DNA from: Bacteroidaceae bacterium
GTDB taxonomy: Bacteria; Bacteroidota; Bacteroidia; Bacteroidales; Bacteroidaceae
DNA length: 64,000 bases
NCBI GenBank assembly: GCA_017535725.1
Contig: JAFXTO010000010.1
Coordinates: forward strand, 1 to 64,000
Reading direction: 5' to 3'
Shown piece by piece: positions 44,236 through 52,617 of the stretch (the stretch's first letter is position 1; every line of letters starts with the position of its first letter). Under the pieces are notes generated by a model. That model ran no database searches, was not told where the DNA came from, and saw only the letters and a list, made by a program, of their open reading frames with translations. The position numbers and the translations under genes were made by a program.

Positions 44236-44955
44236 ATGGAAGTCTCGCCCCTCATCCTGCTCTTTGCGGCACTCCTCCCCGCCGTTGTCCTTTTGTTGTT
44301 CATCCTCCGTCGCGACCGCGTGCATCCAGAACCCATTTCGCAGCTTGTCCGTGCGTTCTTCTATGGGGTGGGCAGTGTCTTTCTTTCTCTGGTCTTCTCC
44401 ACCCCTTTGGTTGTTTCCGGCCTTCTTCCTCAGTACCACGATGCTTTCACGGCCACCATCTTCAGCTTTGGTGCCGCCGCCTTCCCGGAGGAGATAGCTA
44501 AGTTCATCATGCTCTGGCTCTTCCTGCGCAAGAACAAGGAGTACGACGAGCACATCGACGGCGTGGTCTATGCTGTGTGCATCGGACTCGGTTTTGCGGC
44601 TTTGGAGAATATCATGTACCTCTTTGATGCAGGTGAGGACTGGTTCGGTACGGCCGTCGGTCGTGGCCTGCTTTCTGTGCCGGGACATTTCTTCTTCGCT
44701 GTCCTCATGGGCTACTACTACTCCCTCGTCCATTTCGGCCACGACAACTGGCGCAACCGCCTCTTCGTCCTTGGCGCTCCCATCCTGGCCCATGGCATCT
44801 ACGACGCCATCTGCATGACCACCGAGGTGACACCCGCGTTCCAAGGACTGTTGACTATCGCCCTGCTGCTCTTCTGCAACGAGTTGCGCAAGCTCGGCAC
44901 ACGCCACATCCGTGAGCTCGTGGAGGCAGATAGGGTATATAATCACTACACCTGA
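44236..44955 (+). CDS. prsW: PrsW-family intramembrane metalloprotease
   Basis: The 239-residue multi-spanning protein has about seven hydrophobic helices and the PrsW motifs: EE in AAFPEEIAKFIMLW, ENIMYLFDAG after GFAALE, the first His in LLSVPGHFFFAVLMGYYYSL, and the second His in APILAHGIYDAI. In Bacillus subtilis PrsW makes the first cut in an anti-sigma factor. An ECF sigma gene and a single-pass membrane protein gene follow immediately, so a similar role here is plausible. The symbol is used by homology. Confidence 0.88.
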   Translation: MEVSPLILLFAALLPAVVLLLFILRRDRVHPEPISQLVRAFFYGVGSVFLSLVFSTPLVVSGLLPQYHDAFTATIFSFGAAAFPEEIAKFIMLWLFLRKNKEYDEHIDGVVYAVCIGLGFAALENIMYLFDAGEDWFGTAVGRGLLSVPGHFFFAVLMGYYYSLVHFGHDNWRNRLFVLGAPILAHGIYDAICMTTEVTPAFQGLLTIALLLFCNELRKLGTRHIRELVEADRVYNHYT

Positions 44956-45053
44956 TACTCCTTTCCTACATTTTTTTGCTTCCGCGTGGGTTACTTATTC
45001 CACGTTGTTGCATCAAAGGACAAATAAAAACGCTCAGCATTCCACCCAGGACG

Positions 45054-45689
45054 ATGAAGAAATGGACCGATGAACAGATGGTCGCGGCTGTGGCTTCGCA
45101 TAATGAGGCCATGATGGAACGTTTCTACCGCGACTGCAAGGCCTACTTCCGCAGCCACGCAGGAGCCCTCTTCGTCGCCGACGAACAAGTGGATGACCTC
45201 TTCCAGGAGGCGATGGTACATCTCTGGCGTGAGATTGAGACCCACCGCATCGAAGTCAGGGAGGGCGTCCTCTGCCGATGGAGTGAGGGACAGGCGGTGC
45301 CCATGACCAGCTCCCTCTTCACCTTCCTCCTCGCCATCGCCAAGCGCAAGCACTGGGAACTCCTCCGCAAGGATTCACGCCTGCAGTTGACCGACGAAGC
45401 AAACGTGCTGGATGTCTTGGACCGGAGCCGTTATGCCGACGACGACGAGGTGACGGATGAAACCGAGGCACGGGAACATGTGGTGGCCGATGCCGTACTG
45501 GGGATGAGTGACCGCTGTCGCCAGATACTGACACTCTTCTACTACGAACAACGTTCGCTCGACGAGATTCTGGCCATACGCCCGGAGAACACCTCCAAGG
45601 TGGGACTGAAGACCAGCAAGTACAAATGTATGCAACGCCTGCGGGACGTCGTCAAACAACGCTTCAGCCGTCTGCACATGAGCATCTGA
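45054..45689 (+). CDS. ECF-type RNA polymerase sigma factor
   Basis: I start it at MKKWTDEQMVAAVASHNEAM (211 residues); the longer frame (26 more codons) starts in the intergenic region and lacks similarity. Region 2 is seen around FYRDCKAYFRSH and VDDLFQEAMVHLWREIE, with FLLAIAKRKHWELLRK at its end. Region 4 is around SDRCRQILTLFYYEQRSLDE and KVGLKTSKYKCMQRLRD. It directs RNA polymerase to an unknown regulon. It lies 98 bases after the PrsW gene and 43 before the membrane-protein gene. Confidence 0.87.
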   Translation: MKKWTDEQMVAAVASHNEAMMERFYRDCKAYFRSHAGALFVADEQVDDLFQEAMVHLWREIETHRIEVREGVLCRWSEGQAVPMTSSLFTFLLAIAKRKHWELLRKDSRLQLTDEANVLDVLDRSRYADDDEVTDETEAREHVVADAVLGMSDRCRQILTLFYYEQRSLDEILAIRPENTSKVGLKTSKYKCMQRLRDVVKQRFSRLHMSI

Positions 45690-45732
45690 AAGTAAACAAT
45701 AACCAACAGACCTAAAGAAAGGAGTATTAAAT

Positions 45733-46101
45733 ATGGAGAACAAATACAACATCGAAGATCCCGAGCGGCTGGATGCCCTCGATGAACTGATAGTCAACGA
45801 ATTGGCTGCCGAGCAGCGTCTGCGTCAGCAGATGCGTTCGTGGGACGAAGCGCAGCGTAGGCAGGAGCAACGTCGGCGTACACAACGCCGCGTGCGTCTG
45901 GTGCCCATCATTTCCAACATCCTCTCCGTGGCAGCCCTGATGACGGTGGGGTTCATCCTTCAGGCCCTGATGCCCAAGTTGGTCGCCAGCACGAATACCC
46001 TGCCTGCGGTCATCAATGCACCTGTCGGAACGCCCGCTTCCACGGCCGATGATGCCATCGCCCCCATCTTGCCTGCCGATTCCTCCATGCTGCAAGACTG
46101 A
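45733..46101 (+). CDS. One-pass membrane protein, possible anti-sigma factor
   Basis: The 122-residue protein has a charged N-terminal part with a long Arg/Gln run (RRQEQRRRTQRRVRLVP), one membrane helix at about 55-78 (IIPISNILSVAALMTVGFIL-like) and a 45-residue tail. The positive cluster before the helix predicts a cytoplasmic N-terminus. It sits right after the ECF sigma gene, as anti-sigma factors usually do, and beside PrsW, but no zinc-binding or ASD motif is visible. The frame continues after its TGA for another 37 codons (see the next feature). Confidence 0.65.
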   Translation: MENKYNIEDPERLDALDELIVNELAAEQRLRQQMRSWDEAQRRQEQRRRTQRRVRLVPIISNILSVAALMTVGFILQALMPKLVASTNTLPAVINAPVGTPASTADDAIAPILPADSSMLQD

Positions 46102-46215
46102 TGTCCCGATAGCCCTGCGCTGGTGGCCCCCTCGCAGCAGGTGTTGAACGGCACGTGGCGACGACACCTTACTCCAGGCATTTACATCCTGAACGGAAAG
46201 AAAATACGACTATAG
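46102..46215 (+). pseudogene. In-frame extension past a TGA, ending in a sorting-signal-like tail
   Basis: Directly after the TGA the same frame runs 37 codons to TAG and ends in HLTPGIYILNGKKIRL. A (K/T).GIYI(V/I)(N/D)GKK pattern is the usual end of Bacteroidetes C-terminal sorting/T9SS type-A-like domains. Either a nonsense mutation split one longer protein, or this is chance. The sense codons look clean. Confidence 0.4.
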
Positions 46216-46259
46216 AAAAATCCCCGCCATCTGCTCGGTCTGAGATGGCGGGGATTTTA
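46216..46259. terminator. Bidirectional terminator between the membrane-protein gene and dapA
   Basis: aaaaatccccgccatct and its reverse complement agatggcggggatttt form a stem of about 16 bp, with A/T-rich ends giving a U-run on both strands. It separates two convergent units. Confidence 0.85.
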
Positions 46260-46298
46260 TAGGATGCTTACCAGTTGCTTATTCAGTTGTTGCAGTCT

Positions 46299-47192
46299 TT
46301 AGTACTTGATGTCCAGCTCGCGCAGGATGGCAGAAATCTGTTCCATCGTGGTCAGACGAGTGGGCACCAGCGGCAGTCTCAGTTGATTCTCTATCATTCC
46401 CATGGCGTGGAGCATGGCTTTGACACCTGCGGGATTGCCGTCGACGAAAAGGAGCTTGAAGAGTTCGGCGAACTTGTGGTGGATGTGCAGGGCCGAGGCA
46501 TAGTCGCCGCGGAGAGCCAGACGCACCATGCGCGAGAACTCACGGGGAAGGGCGTTGCCGATAACGCTGATGACGCCCACGGCGCCCAGGGTTATCAGAG
46601 GGAAGGTGATGCCGTCGTCACCCGAGATGACATCGAAGCCCTGCGGCTTGTTCTTGATGATGTCGTCCATCTGGGTGATGTTGCCGCTGGCTTCCTTGAT
46701 AGCCACGATATTCTCGAAGTCGCGAGCCAGACGCAGCGTCGTCTCGGCGGTCATGTTCACGCCCGTGCGCCCAGGTACATTATATAATACCACCGGTACG
46801 GGCGATGCCTGTGCGATGGCGCGGAAATGCTGGTACAGTCCTTCCTGCGAGGGCTTGTTGTACATGGGACAAACACTCAGTACTCCGTCTATACCGCTCC
46901 AGTCAGTCTGCTGCAGTTCGTTGACGACGGCCGTGGTGCAGTTGCCTCCGCAACCCATGAGCAACGGTACTCGTCCAGCCACCCGTTCCACGAGCAGTGC
47001 CTTCAGCCAACGTTTCTCATCAGAGGTCAGGGTGGGTGTCTCGGCTGTCGTTCCCATGATGCACAGGAAGTCGGCGCCGTTCTTTATCTGGTATTCTACG
47101 AGGCGGATGAGTGCATCGGTATCAATGCTCCCATCGGCCTTGAAGGGTGTGATGAGCGCTATGCCCAGACCCTTGAATTTATTTTGTGCCAT
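46299..47192 (-). CDS. dapA: 4-hydroxy-tetrahydrodipicolinate synthase
   Basis: The 297-residue protein condenses pyruvate and aspartate semialdehyde in lysine/diaminopimelate synthesis. Seen: GIALITPFKADGSID, MGTTAETPTLTSDEK, catalytic Tyr137 in PVVLYNVPGRTG with Arg142, and the Schiff-base Lys166 in NIVAIKEASGN. The fold is a TIM barrel of family length. It follows the MaoC-fold gene by 45 bases on the same strand, so it is probably expressed with it. Confidence 0.97.
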   Translation of the reverse strand: MAQNKFKGLGIALITPFKADGSIDTDALIRLVEYQIKNGADFLCIMGTTAETPTLTSDEKRWLKALLVERVAGRVPLLMGCGGNCTTAVVNELQQTDWSGIDGVLSVCPMYNKPSQEGLYQHFRAIAQASPVPVVLYNVPGRTGVNMTAETTLRLARDFENIVAIKEASGNITQMDDIIKNKPQGFDVISGDDGITFPLITLGAVGVISVIGNALPREFSRMVRLALRGDYASALHIHHKFAELFKLLFVDGNPAGVKAMLHAMGMIENQLRLPLVPTRLTTMEQISAILRELDIKY

Positions 47193-47237
47193 AGAGGGGG
47201 TTGTGTCGTGTGCGTTGTGAGATGATTGGTTGATAGG

Positions 47238-47711
47238 TCAGGCTTGTTTCTTGAAGTAATAGACGAATGTCGATATTCCTTCCAGCGCCGTCTTGCCGGT
47301 CTCCTTAATTTCAATTTTGAAGCGCATGCTCATGCGGATGGCTCCGCGCAGGTTGGCGATGGCTTCCATGGAGGTGACCAATCGTACACTCTGTCCGCTG
47401 AGTACGGGTTGTCCGAACTTCATCTTGTCCATGCCGTAGTTTACTAACCGTTCGAGGTTGTTGACCTGGATAATCTGGTCCCAGAGGTAGGGTAGGAGAG
47501 AAAGGGTGAGGTATCCGTGGACGATGGTCTGGTGGAAGGGGCTCTCCAGCTTGCAACGTTCCTCGTCGACGTGAATCCACTGATGGTCCAGCGTGGCGTC
47601 GGCAAACATGTTGATGCGCTGCTGATCTACCTGTAGGTAGTCCGAAGTACCGATTTCCTTTCCCAGTAATTGTTCGAAATCTTCGTAGCAATTGATGATG
47701 ACTCGATTCAT
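47238..47711 (-). CDS. MaoC-fold (hot-dog) dehydratase-like protein
   Basis: The 157-residue protein has the hydratase-2 motif region MFADATLDHQWIHVDEERCK (Asp-His pair), FHQTIVHGYLTLSLLP and YGMDKMKFGQPVLSGQSVRL. These define the MaoC / (R)-enoyl-CoA hydratase family, often linked to fatty-acid or hydroxyacyl-CoA metabolism. The exact substrate is unknown. A TACTTTTG -7 box lies 65 bases upstream on the minus strand. Confidence 0.9.
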   Translation of the reverse strand: MNRVIINCYEDFEQLLGKEIGTSDYLQVDQQRINMFADATLDHQWIHVDEERCKLESPFHQTIVHGYLTLSLLPYLWDQIIQVNNLERLVNYGMDKMKFGQPVLSGQSVRLVTSMEAIANLRGAIRMSMRFKIEIKETGKTALEGISTFVYYFKKQA

Positions 47712-47775
47712 ATTTCAGATGGTTATTGTGGCTTGAAAATCGTGTGTGAGCAGGGTCTCTCGCACTTTTCGGGTG

Positions 47776-47783
47776 CAAAAGTA
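47776..47783 (-). promoter_or_regulatory. -7 box for the MaoC-fold-dapA unit
   Basis: TACTTTTG on the minus strand. A TTTG is present only 12 bases further up, so the -33 element is unclear. Confidence 0.5.
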
Positions 47784-47834
47784 GTTCTTTTTGTCCAAAT
47801 AATCGGAAAGAACGGCGGTTTTTTGCTCGAAAAC

Positions 47835-47865
47835 TTGCTCACGCGCGCGTTTTCCTGTAATTTTG
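47835..47865 (+). promoter_or_regulatory. Promoter of the kdsA operon
   Basis: TTG at 47835-47837, 20 bases, then TAATTTTG at 47858-47865, about 63 bases before the TTG start of kdsA. Divergent from the MaoC-fold gene. Confidence 0.65.
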
Positions 47866-47928
47866 CACCCCGAAACGCAGAAATGGGAGTCAAACTCCCT
47901 ACTCTCAACTTAAAACACTGAACAGTCA

Positions 47929-48687
47929 TTGGAACCTCTATTCATTGCAGGACCCTGTGTCATCGAGAGCGCTGAAGTGCTCGATGTGGTGGCCTCTGAG
48001 CTGGTCCGCCTCCAAAAGAAATATCATCTCGACGTCTATTTCAAGGCATCGTTCGACAAGGCCAACCGCACCAGCCTCTCTTCCTTCCGCGGACCGGGTT
48101 TGGAGCGTGGTTTGCAGATGCTGGCTGATGTCCGTTCAAAACATGGCTTGCGTCTGCTCACCGACATTCACGAATCGTATCAGGCAGCTTCCGTTGCCGA
48201 AGTCGTGGATGTGCTGCAGATACCGGCTTTCCTCTGTCGGCAGACGGACTTATTGGTAGCGGCCTCGCGCACAGGCAAGGTGGTCAATATCAAGAAAGCC
48301 CAGTTCCTCTCCGGCCAGGATATGCGATACCCCGTGGAGAAGTGCCGCGAGAGTGGCGCCTATGAGGTGTGGCTGACGGAACGGGGCAACTCCTTCGGCT
48401 ACAACAACCTGGTCGTGGACTTCCGTAATATCCCGGATATGTTGCAGTGGACACCGCGTGTCATCATGGATTGTACCCACAGCGTCCAGCGTCCTGGTGC
48501 TGCCGGAGGAAAGACGGGTGGCAACCGCGAGTTCGTGCCATCGATGGCATTGGCAGCCAAGGCTTTCGGTGCTACCGGCTATTTCTTCGAGACGCACCCA
48601 GACCCTGACCACGCCCTCAGCGACGGACCCAATATGTTGCGGTTGGAGGACTTGGAGAAAGTCATAGTAAAGTTGAAAAGTTCTTGA
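47929..48687 (+). CDS. kdsA: 3-deoxy-8-phosphooctulonate (KDO-8-P) synthase, TTG start
   Basis: The 252-residue protein condenses arabinose-5-phosphate with phosphoenolpyruvate for lipid A-core KDO. Seen: PLFIAGPCVIESAEVLDVVA, YFKASFDKANRTSLSSFRGP, LLTDIHESYQA, IPAFLCRQTDLLVAASRTGK, MDCTHSVQRPG and FETHPDPDHALSDGPNMLRL. In-frame stop TAA at 47911 and absence of ATG make TTG (47929) the only start. The last codons (KLKSS) come from a dispersed 65-bp repeat. The arabinose-5-phosphate isomerase gene follows. Confidence 0.96.
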   Translation: MEPLFIAGPCVIESAEVLDVVASELVRLQKKYHLDVYFKASFDKANRTSLSSFRGPGLERGLQMLADVRSKHGLRLLTDIHESYQAASVAEVVDVLQIPAFLCRQTDLLVAASRTGKVVNIKKAQFLSGQDMRYPVEKCRESGAYEVWLTERGNSFGYNNLVVDFRNIPDMLQWTPRVIMDCTHSVQRPGAAGGKTGGNREFVPSMALAAKAFGATGYFFETHPDPDHALSDGPNMLRLEDLEKVIVKLKSS

Positions 48688-48735
48688 AGTGTCAAGCGTC
48701 GCAAGGTGCCGAGCGGAAAGATTGAAAAGTTGAAC
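48672..48735 (+). repeat. 65-bp dispersed repeat, copy 2
   Basis: Same sequence as the minus strand at 20146-20210, with two substitutions (ggtgcc for ggcgcc, aaagattg for aaaggttg). It overlaps the last five codons of kdsA. Confidence 0.88.
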
Positions 48736-48811
48736 TTTTGGAGCTGCGAGTGCCATGAAAGCTGGCTTTCAAATGGCCGAGTCGTGACAAAAGTCAACGA
48801 AGTTGAAAGAT

Positions 48812-48881
48812 TGAAAATGTGGCGGCCGATTATTTGTCGTAATAACGTAATAACGATATAACGTAATAACGTGATAACGAA
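48812..48881 (+). repeat. Composite dispersed repeat (gtggcgg(t/c)cgattattt plus ataacg units), copy 2
   Basis: Same order as 14001-14069: tgaaa, gtggcggccgattatttg, then cgtaataacgtaataacg and gtgataacga units. The copy ends in acggccgc. Lies in the kdsA-kdsD gap. Confidence 0.8.
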
Positions 48882-48921
48882 ATAACGACGGCCGCAAAAA
48901 AATAGAACAGACCTAAATGAA

Positions 48922-49884
48922 ATGGTAAATAGTATAAATGTACGTGACGTTGCCGTGCGTTGTCTGCGTGATGAGGCAGATGCCATCCTGAACATCATAC
49001 CTCAGTTGGACGATGAATTTGACCGCGTGGTGGAGCTGATAGCCCAGTGCCAGGGCAAGGTGATTGTCACCGGCGTAGGCAAGAGCGGCCACGTCGCCGC
49101 CAAGGTCGCCGCCACCCTTGCCAGCACGGGAACCCCCTCTTTCTACCTCAATCCTTTGGACGCCTTCCATGGTGATTTGGGTATGATATCCACTTCGGAT
49201 ATCGTCATCGCCCTGAGCAACAGCGGTAATACCGACGAATTGCTGCGTATCATCCCTTCGCTTAGTGAACGCAAGATAACGCTCATCGGTGTCTCCGGCA
49301 ATGCCGATTCCCTCTTGGCTCGCCATTCCGACCACCACGTCTTGCTTCATGTGCCCCACGAGGCTTGTCCCCTGAACTTGGCTCCCACCAGTTCCACCAC
49401 GGCACAGATGGCGCTTGGCGATGCGTTGGCCATCGCATTGATGGAAGTGCGCCACTTCAAGGCACGCGACTATGCCCAGTTTCATCCCGGCGGCTCGCTG
49501 GGACGTCGTCTGCTGACCACGGCACGCGACGTGATGCGCACGGAAGACCTTCCTGTCTGTTCCACGTCCACTCCGCTGTCCGAGGCCGTTATCCTCGTCA
49601 GCCGTTCCCGTCTGGGATTGGTCGTTCCTGTGACCGCCGACGGCCGTGTGGCAGGTATCATCACCGATGGCGACGTGCGTCGGGCCATGGAGCGTCTGCA
49701 AGACCGATTCTTCAGCGTAAACGTCTCGGACGTGATGACGACCTCCCCTAAGTGCGTCCGCGAGGATATGAAAATCAACGAGATACAGCAGCTGATGTTC
49801 CGCTGCAAGATTCATGCCGTGCTGGTAACCGACGAGGAGCATCACCTTATCGGAATTGTGGATTCCTTCAGTTGTGTGGTGTAG
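48922..49884 (+). CDS. kdsD: Arabinose-5-phosphate isomerase (KpsF/GutQ family)
   Basis: The 320-residue protein isomerises ribulose-5-phosphate to arabinose-5-phosphate, the KdsA substrate. An SIS domain (about 30-170) shows VTGVGKSGHVAAKVAATLAS, PSFYLNPLDAFHGDLGMIS and LAPTSSTTAQMALGDALAIA. Two CBS domains follow (about 200-320: DVMRTEDLPVCSTSTPLSEA, AGIITDGDVRRAM, DVMTTSPKCVREDMKINEI). Length is normal. The following gene starts at its very next base. Confidence 0.95.
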   Translation: MVNSINVRDVAVRCLRDEADAILNIIPQLDDEFDRVVELIAQCQGKVIVTGVGKSGHVAAKVAATLASTGTPSFYLNPLDAFHGDLGMISTSDIVIALSNSGNTDELLRIIPSLSERKITLIGVSGNADSLLARHSDHHVLLHVPHEACPLNLAPTSSTTAQMALGDALAIALMEVRHFKARDYAQFHPGGSLGRRLLTTARDVMRTEDLPVCSTSTPLSEAVILVSRSRLGLVVPVTADGRVAGIITDGDVRRAMERLQDRFFSVNVSDVMTTSPKCVREDMKINEIQQLMFRCKIHAVLVTDEEHHLIGIVDSFSCVV

Positions 49885-51222
49885 ATGAGACGAGTATTCT
49901 TGCTGATTGTTGCTTGCGTGTTGTTGTCGTTGGGCGGACGGGCTCAGGAACCGCTGGGCGAAGTGCTCTCCGCTGACAGCATTGTGCGTCGTGCTTTCGA
50001 ACAACAGTTGGGCGTAACGTTTACTTCCAACAACAGCATCTCCCTCATTCATACGGGGCGCGATAAGTTTGAGGCCATGTTCTCCGCCATCCGACAGGCC
50101 AAGCATTTCATTCATCTGGAATATTTCAATTTCCGCAACGACAGCATCGGTCTTGCCCTCTTCGACCTCCTTGGGCAGAAGGCCATGGAAGGTGTGGAGG
50201 TGCGCGCCATGTTCGATGGTTTTGGCAACAGCAGCAACGACAGCCCTTTGCGAAAACGTCATCTGAACAAGTTCCGCGAGAAGGGCATCAAGGTGGCAGA
50301 GTTCGACCCCATGCGCTTCCCTTGGTTCAACCATGCCTTCCACCGTGACCACCGTAAGATTGTAGTCATCGACGGAGCCGTGGCCTACGCTGGCGGGATG
50401 AATGTGGCGGACTACTACATCCACGGCCGTCCCGAATATGGCGAGTTCCGTGATATTCACATGGAACTGACGGGCGACGTCGTGGCTCACTACCAAGCTA
50501 TCTTTGCCCGCATGTGGTGGCAGCAGACGGGTGAGGTGCTGCTCAACGAGATTTATGCGCCGCAGGCCGTGGGTACCTCTTTCCTCCCAGAGACCGACCG
50601 GCTGTTTATACCACGAGTGCGTTCGGCAGAGGAGTTCCACCTCCTGCCCGACACGACCTCCACCGCAGGACAGAAACTCATAGGAGTCGTAGATCGCCGT
50701 CCCTACAAGGATTCCAAACGCATGCGCCAGGCCTATGTCGCCGCCATCGATGCCGCCCAGCATCACATACAGATTGTGAATCCCTATCCCACGAACGTGA
50801 AGAGCGTGCGCCGTGCCCTTCGCCGTGCGCTGAAGCGTGGTGTCAAGGTGGAAATCATGGTCTCGGCCAAGAGCGACGTGCCCATCACCCCGGATATAGT
50901 GGCCTTGGAGATGAAGAAGTTAGCCAAGCGCGGTGCGGACGTCCTATACAACCAGACGGGCTTCCATCATTCCAAGGTGATGATGATTGACGACCGTCTG
51001 TGTACCATTGGAAGTACGAACCTCGATGCCCGCAGTTTCCTCTATGACTATGAAGTTAACAGCTTCATCCTCGACCAGCCCACCACCCACGAGTTGCAGC
51101 GTATCTTCGAGATGGACAAGCAACAGTGCCTCCCCTTCACTGCCGACGACTATCGCCGCAACTATAACTTCGGTCACCGCTTCATCGGTCATTTCTTCAG
51201 CCTCTTCCGCGGGTTCTTCTGA
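49885..51222 (+). CDS. Secreted phospholipase D / cardiolipin-synthase-like protein
   Basis: The 445-residue protein has a signal peptide (MRRVFLLIVACVLLSLGGRAQ) and two HKD motifs: H156, K158 and D163 in HRDHRKIVVID, and HHSKVMMIDDRLCTIGSTN near residue 360. That pair defines phospholipase-D catalysis. Typical cardiolipin synthases have N-terminal membrane helices; here the enzyme appears exported to the periplasm. It lies directly against kdsD (no gap), so it may act in envelope lipid metabolism. The exact reaction is unknown. Confidence 0.9.
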   Translation: MRRVFLLIVACVLLSLGGRAQEPLGEVLSADSIVRRAFEQQLGVTFTSNNSISLIHTGRDKFEAMFSAIRQAKHFIHLEYFNFRNDSIGLALFDLLGQKAMEGVEVRAMFDGFGNSSNDSPLRKRHLNKFREKGIKVAEFDPMRFPWFNHAFHRDHRKIVVIDGAVAYAGGMNVADYYIHGRPEYGEFRDIHMELTGDVVAHYQAIFARMWWQQTGEVLLNEIYAPQAVGTSFLPETDRLFIPRVRSAEEFHLLPDTTSTAGQKLIGVVDRRPYKDSKRMRQAYVAAIDAAQHHIQIVNPYPTNVKSVRRALRRALKRGVKVEIMVSAKSDVPITPDIVALEMKKLAKRGADVLYNQTGFHHSKVMMIDDRLCTIGSTNLDARSFLYDYEVNSFILDQPTTHELQRIFEMDKQQCLPFTADDYRRNYNFGHRFIGHFFSLFRGFF

Positions 51223-51238
51223 TAAATTTTATGCTTTT

Positions 51239-51320
51239 GCCCTTTCAGGGCGAATAGACTGTTCTACATAATAACCCAGGGCGCCGCCTTGGGCTGGTAG
51301 CTTACAGTCCTTTCAGGACT
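51239..51320. repeat. Cluster of short hairpins after the phospholipase D gene
   Basis: gccctttcagggc (51239), cccaggg...ccttggg (51275-51293) and agtcctttcaggact (51306-51320) are three short stem-loops within 82 bases. They look like REP-type intergenic repeats and may also end the kdsA transcript. Confidence 0.65.
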
Positions 51321-51335
51321 TTTTCAAATGGACTG

Positions 51336-51581
51336 TTACAGCATGGCTTCTAATTGCTGTACGGCCGACATGATATCCTCTCCGAAACGCTTGTGGTCTC
51401 GCAGGAAATCTGTTCTGCCGGCGGATATGGCGTCGTAGAGTTCCGGGCTCATATCATCCACATACGAACTGATGGCATATTCGATGTCATCCTTCTGCCA
51501 GTCGAGGGTGGAATGGAGGTAGACATTCTGCTTCTGATGCAGAAAGCTATATGCGGTCTCTATGCTGTCTTTGGTTATCAT
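51336..51581 (-). CDS. Conserved-looking small protein of unknown function
   Basis: The 81-residue protein begins MITKDSIETAYSFLHQKQNV and has DWQKDDIEYAISSYVDDMSP and FLRDHKRFGEDIMSAVQQLE. It is soluble and helical. It resembles small Bacteroidales hypothetical proteins by my recollection, but I can name no family. It lies 27 bases downstream of the bile-acid-type transporter on the same strand, so the two may be coexpressed. Confidence 0.65.
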   Translation of the reverse strand: MITKDSIETAYSFLHQKQNVYLHSTLDWQKDDIEYAISSYVDDMSPELYDAISAGRTDFLRDHKRFGEDIMSAVQQLEAML

Positions 51582-51608
51582 TGTCGTAGCGTGGGAGGGA
51601 GTAGTGTT

Positions 51609-52586
51609 TTACCGCTGTCCGTCCTTCTTCGATTTGACTGCGAAGAAGCGGGCAAAGAGTGCGCCGCTGATATTATGCCATACGCTGAAGAGTGCGCCGG
51701 GGATGGTGGCGAGGGGATAGGCGGCAAAATGAATGGTGGCCAAGCTGCTGGCCAGGCCGGAATTCTGCATGCCTACCTCAATGGCTATCGCCCGCTGCTT
51801 TGCCTCGGGCAGCCGTAACAACCGTCCGATGAGATATCCGAAGCCCAGTCCGCAGAGGTTGTGAAGGATGACCACCACCGCAATCAACAGGCCTCCGACC
51901 AAGAGGCGGTCTGCATTGTGCGAAACAACGATGCCCACCACGAAGGCTATGGTGAGGGAAGAGAAGGCTGGAAGGTAGGGGACGATGTGCTGAGTCATCC
52001 TTGGCAGGTAGCGCTGGCATAGCAGGCCGACGACAATAGGTGCAATGACTACATAGACAATGCTCAGTAACATGCCTGCGGTGTTCACGTTGACCATCGT
52101 TCCCGCCAAGAGCCAGACGAGTAGGGGAGTGAGCAGGGGAGCAAGCAGGGTGGAGGCGGCTGTCATGCCCACGGAGAGTGCCAAATCCCCCTTTGCCAGA
52201 TAGGTGATGACATTGGAGGCCGTGCCACCCGGGCAGCAACCCACGAGGATGACACCCAATGCCAGCTCCTTCGGCAGGGAGAAGGCCCACGACAGTCCTA
52301 AGGCCAACAGGGGCATCACCGTGAACTGTGCCAGACAGCCTATGAGGATCTCCTTGGGGCGACTGATAACGATGTGCAGGTCGGAGGGCGACAGCGTCAG
52401 ACCCATGCCAAACATGATTACGCCGAGCATTGGATTGATGGTCCTGGTGTCCATCCATGTGAATGCGGCTGGTATTCCTAACGAAAGGGCGGCGACCAAC
52501 ACCACGAGCACGCCCATGTATTCTGAGATGTAGTTACAGATCTTTTTCAGGATTCCGTCTGCTGACATTTCTTTCTTCGTTTCCAT
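51609..52586 (-). CDS. Bile acid:sodium symporter (SBF/BASS) family transporter
   Basis: The 325-residue protein has nine to ten membrane helices. Seen: NPMLGVIMFGMGLTLSPSDL, LGVILVGCCPGGTASNVITY (the family's CPGG/SN motif) and AIAIEVGMQNSGLASSLATI. The C-terminus (AVKSKKDGQR) is basic and cytoplasmic. It would move an organic acid or bile-acid-like anion with sodium; the substrate is unknown. Confidence 0.92.
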   Translation of the reverse strand: METKKEMSADGILKKICNYISEYMGVLVVLVAALSLGIPAAFTWMDTRTINPMLGVIMFGMGLTLSPSDLHIVISRPKEILIGCLAQFTVMPLLALGLSWAFSLPKELALGVILVGCCPGGTASNVITYLAKGDLALSVGMTAASTLLAPLLTPLLVWLLAGTMVNVNTAGMLLSIVYVVIAPIVVGLLCQRYLPRMTQHIVPYLPAFSSLTIAFVVGIVVSHNADRLLVGGLLIAVVVILHNLCGLGFGYLIGRLLRLPEAKQRAIAIEVGMQNSGLASSLATIHFAAYPLATIPGALFSVWHNISGALFARFFAVKSKKDGQR

Positions 52587-52617
52587 TTAATGTACCGAAT
52601 TATTATTAAACGGTTAC

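Noticed and set aside
44047-44946. 299-residue minus-strand frame with a TACCTTTG-like box near its end
   Set aside because: Antisense to PrsW, whose motifs are intact on the plus strand. The box lies at the downstream end of the frame, so it cannot drive it.
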